Both the position numbers and the translations under genes were made by a program. The notes beneath the pieces are model-generated. The model had not been told where the DNA came from, searched no databases, and was given only the letters and a program-made list of their open reading frames with translations. A stretch of 64,000 nucleotides of DNA from Streptomyces griseoflavus (lineage in GTDB: Bacteria > Actinomycetota > Actinomycetes > Streptomycetales > Streptomycetaceae), in assembly GCF_014649995.1 (NCBI RefSeq), contig NZ_BMUC01000006.1:165601-229600 (forward strand), given 5' to 3'. Positions 60,253 through 64,000 of this stretch are shown one piece after another. How positions within the stretch are numbered: the stretch's first letter is position 1; the number at the start of each line of letters is the position of its first letter.

Positions 60253-61197
60253 CTACGCCGCCCGGGCCGCTCCGTTCCGCCACTCCTGCGGGCTGACCCC
60301 GTAGGCCCGTTTGAAGGCGGCGGACAGGGCGAAGGCGCTGCCGTAGCCCACCTGGCGGGCGAGCGCGCCGAGGGTGTCGTCGGTGGCGCGCAGGCGGTCC
60401 GCGGCGAGGGCGAGGCGCCGGCCGGTGAGGTAGGTCATCGGGGGCTCGCCGACGAGCCGGGTGAAGCGGCGGGCCAGGGCGGCGCGGGAGACGCCCGCCT
60501 TCGCGGCGAGGGCGGCGACCGTCCACGGGTGGGCGGGGTCGTCCCGGAGCAGGCGGACCACCGGGCCGACGACGGGGTCGGACAGGGCCGCGTACCAGGC
60601 GGGCGGCCCGGCCTCCGGCCGGTCGAACCAGCTGCGCAGCGCGGTGACGACCAGCAGGTCCAGCAGCCGGTCCAGGACGACCTCCTGACCGGGTGCCTCC
60701 CGCCCGACCTCCTCCAGGAGGAGGGGCGTGAACGGGCAGTCCCGCGCGCCGGCGGGGAGGGAGAGCAGCGGCGGCAGCGCGTCCAGCAGGCGCCGGCCGG
60801 GCTCGCCGCACATCCGATAGGTGCCGATCAGCATCACCGTGGCGCCGTCGGGACGGTCGCCCCAGGTGCGGACGCCGAGGTCCATGACACCGTTCAGGGG
60901 GCGGCCGTCGGGGTGGTGGCACGCGCCGCCCGGGAGGATCAGCGCCCGCGGGGCGGTCCCGGGGGCGTCGGCGCAGGTGTAGGGGGCGGGGCCGCGAGCG
61001 AGGGCGAGGTCGCCGGGTCGCAGCCGCAGGCGTTCGCCGCCGTCCGGGACGATCCACGCGTCGCCGCGGACGAGGACCATCACCGTCAGCGGGGCACCGT
61101 CCTCCACGCGGACCGCCCACGGCGGGTCGAACGACGCCCGGATCATGAACGCGCCGCGGGCTCGGGTGCCTTCCAGCAGGGCGGTGAGTGCGTCCAT
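60253..61197 (-). CDS. AraC-family regulator with cupin domain
   Basis: A 314-residue regulator. The N-terminal cupin_6 domain ([20 protein letters not shown]) is followed by two helix-turn-helices in the last 100 residues ([40 protein letters not shown]) and the usual [12 protein letters not shown] end. In other actinomycetes, relatives control neighbouring dehydrogenases or oxidoreductases; none is adjacent. The stop is 11 bp from the ATG of the next AraC gene downstream, so the two may be cotranscribed. Confidence 0.93.
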   Translation of the reverse strand: MDALTALLEGTRARGAFMIRASFDPPWAVRVEDGAPLTVMVLVRGDAWIVPDGGERLRLRPGDLALARGPAPYTCADAPGTAPRALILPGGACHHPDGRPLNGVMDLGVRTWGDRPDGATVMLIGTYRMCGEPGRRLLDALPPLLSLPAGARDCPFTPLLLEEVGREAPGQEVVLDRLLDLLVVTALRSWFDRPEAGPPAWYAALSDPVVGPVVRLLRDDPAHPWTVAALAAKAGVSRAALARRFTRLVGEPPMTYLTGRRLALAADRLRATDDTLGALARQVGYGSAFALSAAFKRAYGVSPQEWRNGAARAA

Positions 61198-61276
61198 GGG
61201 GGGCAGCGTAGACGCGGGCGTTCGGGGGCGGGCCGGGGCGTCGCCGGGGTGATGCGCCTCCGCCGCCTCCCGCCCC

Positions 61277-61296
61277 GGGACTCCGCCCCGGAGCCC
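61277..61296 (-). terminator. Terminator-like hairpin downstream of the BrkB gene
   Basis: GGG-A-CTCCG and CGGAGCCC pair around CCC with one bulged A. It lies 31 bp beyond the stop of the minus-strand BrkB gene (ends at 61327) and before the AraC start at 61197. Confidence 0.55.
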
Positions 61297-61305
61297 GCTA
61301 GCCCG

Positions 61306-61325
61306 CTCGTCGAACGCCGGAGGGG
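61306..61325 (-). repeat. Second copy of the GTCCGGCGTT-type intergenic repeat
   Basis: Read on the minus strand, CCCCTCCGGCGTTCGACGAG resembles the core CCCGTCCGGCGTTTGAGGAC at 2816-2832. It sits at the 3' end of the BrkB gene, with its last bases at the stop region. Such elements are dispersed between Streptomyces genes; here the two copies are about 58 kb apart and in opposite orientation. Confidence 0.5.
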
Positions 61326-61326
61326 G

Positions 61327-62478
61327 CTACTTCTCCTCGGGAGGCGGGGTTTCGCCGTTCTTCGGGTGGGTGGGCTTCGGGTGGGCGCGCAGGCGGGCGG
61401 TGACGTCCTCCGGGGGGAGGAAGCGGGACCAGCGTTCGGGGAACTCGGAGGGCATGTCGGGGTCGGCCCCGCCGGCCTCGCCCGCCGTGGCGGCGGTACG
61501 GGCGACGTACTCGGCGACCTGCGCCTGCCGCAGCCGCTCGTTGGCCTCGCGGGCGGCGGCGGTCGCGGCGGCCGGCCAGACCCGGTCGATGGCCGCGTTG
61601 ACGGCCGCACCGACGAGCACCGCGAACGCGGACACGCCGATCCACAGCAGCACGGCGACGGGGGCGGCCAGGGAGCCGTAGATGGTGGGCCCCTCGACGG
61701 TGTTGGTCAGGTAGATCCGCAGCAGGAAGCTGCCCAGCACCCACATGCCGAGGGCGACCAGCGCGCCGGGCACGTCCTCGATCCACGGGGAACGCACGGG
61801 TACGGAGACGTGGTAGAGCGTGGTCAGGAACACGATGGACAGCACGATCACGACCGGCCAGTACAGGATCTGGACGAGCGTCGTCGACCAGGGCACAATC
61901 TCCACCACCGCGTCCGGTCCCGCGACCATCAGCGGCAGCGCGATCGAACCGATCAGCAGGGCCACGATGAACAGCAGGAAGGCCAGCAGCCGGGTCTTCA
62001 CGATGCCCCGGACGCCGTCCAGGCCGTACATGACGGTGATGGTCTCGATGAAGACGTTCACCGCGCGGGAGCCCGACCAGACGGCGATCAGGAAGCCGAG
62101 GGAGATGACGTCGGGCCGGCCGCCCTTCGTCACGTCCCGCAGGATCGGTTCCGCGATCTGGCTCACGCCCCGGTCGGACAGCACCGTGCGGGAGGCGTCG
62201 AGGAGGTTGCGCTGCAGGCTCTGGATGGTGTCCGCGCCGGTCCAGGCGTCGACGTAGCCGAGCAGGCCGATCATGCTGAGCAGCAGCGGGGGCACCGACA
62301 GCAGCGTGAAGAACGCGGCCTCGGCCGCCAGGCCCAGGATCCGGTACTCCATGCAGGAATTGACGGTGTCCTTGAGCAGCAGCCAGGCGGTCCTGCGTTT
62401 GGAGACGTTCCGGTAGAGGGCCCTGGCCCGGTGGAGGCGGCCGGAGGGCTCGTCTGGGGATTCGCTTGCTGGCTGCAC
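61327..62478 (-). CDS. YihY/BrkB-family membrane protein
   Basis: A 383-residue protein with six membrane helices in residues about 50-290: AEAAFFTLLSVPPLLLSMIG, ISLGFLIAVWSGSRAVNVFI, LLAFLLFIVALLIGSIALPL, ILYWPVVIVLSIVFLTTLYH, ALVALGMWVLGSFLLRIYL and VAVLLWIGVSAFAVLVGAAV. These are the conserved YihY motifs. The C-terminal 80 residues are charged and Pro-rich. The family is poorly understood, formerly linked to a ribonuclease BN name that proved wrong. It is divergent from the AidB gene across 88 bp. Confidence 0.9.
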   Translation of the reverse strand: MQPASESPDEPSGRLHRARALYRNVSKRRTAWLLLKDTVNSCMEYRILGLAAEAAFFTLLSVPPLLLSMIGLLGYVDAWTGADTIQSLQRNLLDASRTVLSDRGVSQIAEPILRDVTKGGRPDVISLGFLIAVWSGSRAVNVFIETITVMYGLDGVRGIVKTRLLAFLLFIVALLIGSIALPLMVAGPDAVVEIVPWSTTLVQILYWPVVIVLSIVFLTTLYHVSVPVRSPWIEDVPGALVALGMWVLGSFLLRIYLTNTVEGPTIYGSLAAPVAVLLWIGVSAFAVLVGAAVNAAIDRVWPAAATAAAREANERLRQAQVAEYVARTAATAGEAGGADPDMPSEFPERWSRFLPPEDVTARLRAHPKPTHPKNGETPPPEEK

Positions 62479-62566
62479 GTCCTAAAGGTATCCGTCGTGC
62501 CTGGTCGCACTCACCCAGAGGCCAGGTCACCGGTGAGGGGGGACTGCCACGGGGTACGTTCGGGAC

Positions 62567-64000
62567 ATGGCAGGCAGCACGCACACCGTGACCAATCAGG
62601 TCCCCCCGCTGGTGCAGTACGACGTCTTCGGCGCCGACCGGGCCCTGGTGGAGGCGGTCGAGCGGCACCTGGCCGCGGACGTGCTGGAGGAGGCGCGCCC
62701 GGAGCTGTCGGGACTGGGGCACACGGTCGGCTCCGCGCAGGTGCAGGAGTGGGGGGCGCAGGCCAACGAGAACCCGCCCCGGCTGCGCACCCACGACCGC
62801 TACGGCCACCGGATCGACGAGGTCGACTTCCACCCCTCCTGGCACCGGCTGCTCGGCAAGGGCGTCTCGGCGGGACTGACCGCCGCGTGGCGGCGGCCGG
62901 GCGGACACGTGCGGCGGGCCGCGGCGTTCCTGATGTGGACACAGGCGGAGGCCGGCAACGGCTGCCCGCTGTCGATGACCCACGCGGCGGTGCCGGCGCT
63001 GCGCGCCGACCCGGCGCTGGCGGCGCGGTGGGAGCCCCGGCTGACGTCGACGGTCTACGACCGCGCCCTGCGGCCGCCCGGCCGGAAGCCCGGCGCGCTG
63101 TTCGGGATGGGCATGACGGAGAAGCAGGGCGGCAGCGACGTACGGGCGAACACGACGGCCGCGCGGCCGCTGGCCGAGGACGGCGCGTACGAGCTGACCG
63201 GGCACAAGTGGTTCTGCTCGGCACCCATGTCGGACGCGTTCCTGGTGCTGGCGCGGGCGCCCGGAGGGCTCACCTGCTTCCTGGTGCCGCGGGTGCTGGA
63301 GGACGGCACCCGCAACGTGTTCCTCATCCAGCGGCTCAAGGACAAGCTGGGCAACCGGTCCAACGCGTCCGCCGAGGTCGAGTTCGACGGGACGTGGGCC
63401 CGCCGGGTCGGGGACGAGGGCGCCGGGGTGCGCACCATCATCGGGATGGTGGCGGCGACCCGGCTGGACTGCGTGCTGGGCTCGGCCGGGCTGATGCGGC
63501 AGACCGTGGCGCAGGCGGTGCACCACTGCACCTACCGCGAGGCGTTCGGCCGCACGCTCCTCGACCAGCCGCTGATGCGCAACGTGCTGGCCGATCTGGC
63601 GGTGGAGTCGGAGGCGGCCACCACGCTGGCGCTGCGGCTGGCGGCGGCGTACGACGACGGCGGTGAGCAGGAGCGGGCGCTGCTGCGGATCGCGGTGCCG
63701 GCGGCGAAGTACTGGGTGACCAAGCGGTGCCCGCCCGTCGCGGTCGAGGCGGCCGAATGCCTGGGCGGCAACGGGTACGTGGAGGAGTCGGGCCTGCCCC
63801 GGCTGGTGCGGGAGTCACCGCTGAACTCGATCTGGGAGGGCGCCGGCAATGTGCAGGCGCTGGACGTGCTGCGGGCGCTGCGCCGTGAGCCGGCGGCGCT
63901 CGACGCGTACCTGCGGGAGGTCGGGCAGGCGCGCGGGGCGGATCACCGGCTGGACGCGGCGATCAGGAACCTGCTGACGGAACTGTCCGACCTGGAGGGT
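62567..64000 (+). CDS. AidB-type acyl-CoA dehydrogenase (partial at window edge)
   Basis: The first 478 codons of an FAD protein of the acyl-CoA dehydrogenase superfamily, AidB branch. MTEKQGGSDVRANTT in the middle domain and LTGHKWFCSAPMSDAFLVLA are the flavin-site signatures; CLGGNGYVEESGLPRLVRES and LNSIWEGAGNVQALDVLRAL end the helical domain. E. coli AidB is 541 residues, so about 60 to 70 residues probably lie outside. AidB is induced by alkylation stress and binds DNA, but its chemical role is unresolved. No stop codon occurs to the last base. ATG at 62567; the gene starts 88 bp from the BrkB start. Confidence 0.92.
   Translation, partial: MAGSTHTVTNQVPPLVQYDVFGADRALVEAVERHLAADVLEEARPELSGLGHTVGSAQVQEWGAQANENPPRLRTHDRYGHRIDEVDFHPSWHRLLGKGVSAGLTAAWRRPGGHVRRAAAFLMWTQAEAGNGCPLSMTHAAVPALRADPALAARWEPRLTSTVYDRALRPPGRKPGALFGMGMTEKQGGSDVRANTTAARPLAEDGAYELTGHKWFCSAPMSDAFLVLARAPGGLTCFLVPRVLEDGTRNVFLIQRLKDKLGNRSNASAEVEFDGTWARRVGDEGAGVRTIIGMVAATRLDCVLGSAGLMRQTVAQAVHHCTYREAFGRTLLDQPLMRNVLADLAVESEAATTLALRLAAAYDDGGEQERALLRIAVPAAKYWVTKRCPPVAVEAAECLGGNGYVEESGLPRLVRESPLNSIWEGAGNVQALDVLRALRREPAALDAYLREVGQARGADHRLDAAIRNLLTELSDLEG

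Noticed and set aside
59797-63666. A 1289-residue open frame on the plus strand.
   Set aside because: It is antisense to or out of frame with well-supported AraC, BrkB and AidB genes and reads as Arg/Gly/Pro-rich filler, the usual high-GC shadow.

Overview
The window is chromosomal DNA from a high-GC actinomycete, almost certainly a Streptomyces. Base composition is extreme throughout, GTG and TTG starts are common, and genes are tightly packed on both strands. The alditol oxidase at 20193-21446 is, as far as I can recall the protein, very close to Streptomyces coelicolor AldO. Typical Streptomyces families are present: a WhiJ-like XRE/DUF397/HATPase triad, SpoIIE phosphatases, DUF2637, ROK and LacI regulators, and an Ada-AlkA fusion. 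I see no rRNA, tRNA, CRISPR array, insertion sequence or phage module. About 54 protein genes are supported, the last cut off by the window edge.

Layout. 0.1-9.4 kb: a PucR regulator, a TPR protein behind a Rex-like operator, a GntR/FCD regulator, an FhuF-type iron reductase under an iron box, a DUF2637 membrane protein behind repeated ACCCGT half-sites, an RsbW-type ATPase, a secreted protein and an XRE-transmembrane regulator. 9.4-16.8 kb: pyruvate oxidase (poxB), a degenerate PP2C protein, DUF456, the alkylation-repair pair ada-alkA/ogt, and rsgA preceded by a possible 23-codon leader peptide. 17-26 kb: a single protein joining a sigma-like region, an anti-sigma zinc motif, a membrane helix and a family 2 cellulose-binding domain; a radical-SAM-like protein divergent from alditol oxidase; and a ROK regulator followed by a GH2 beta-galactosidase, with a shared 21-bp motif upstream of both.

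26-33 kb is a sugar-acid block: a PEP-mutase-like lyase with a DinB protein, gluconokinase, a SpoIIE phosphatase, and an overlapping operon of SMP-30 lactonase, a divergent zwf paralogue and a sugar MFS transporter. 32.7-40 kb holds mainly envelope genes (FUSC, class II amidotransferase, DAG-kinase-like lipid kinase, DUF7144, SHOCT, HdeD, DUF2252). 40-46 kb: a MalT-type LuxR regulator with an EmrB-type exporter and a small membrane protein, divergent from homocysteine methyltransferase. 46-53 kb is a signalling island: two multidomain PAS/SpoIIE phosphatases, an RsbW-like kinase that overlaps one of them tail to tail by 207 bp, and the WhiJ-like pair. 52.8-64 kb: an AlkD-type repair gene split by an apparent one-base deletion, DinB, carboxylesterase divergent from a LacI regulator with its own palindrome, an MFS transporter, ThuA, VOC, two AraC regulators, a BrkB-type membrane protein and a partial AidB-type acyl-CoA dehydrogenase.

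Two themes recur. One is carbohydrate oxidation and import controlled by ROK, LacI and AraC regulators. The other is partner-switch signalling, with five SpoIIE or HATPase proteins in 64 kb. The most unusual items are the sigma/zinc/membrane/CBM2 fusion, the zwf paralogue that has lost phosphate-contacting lysines inside a lactonase-transporter operon, and the possible leader-peptide and hairpin arrangement before rsgA.
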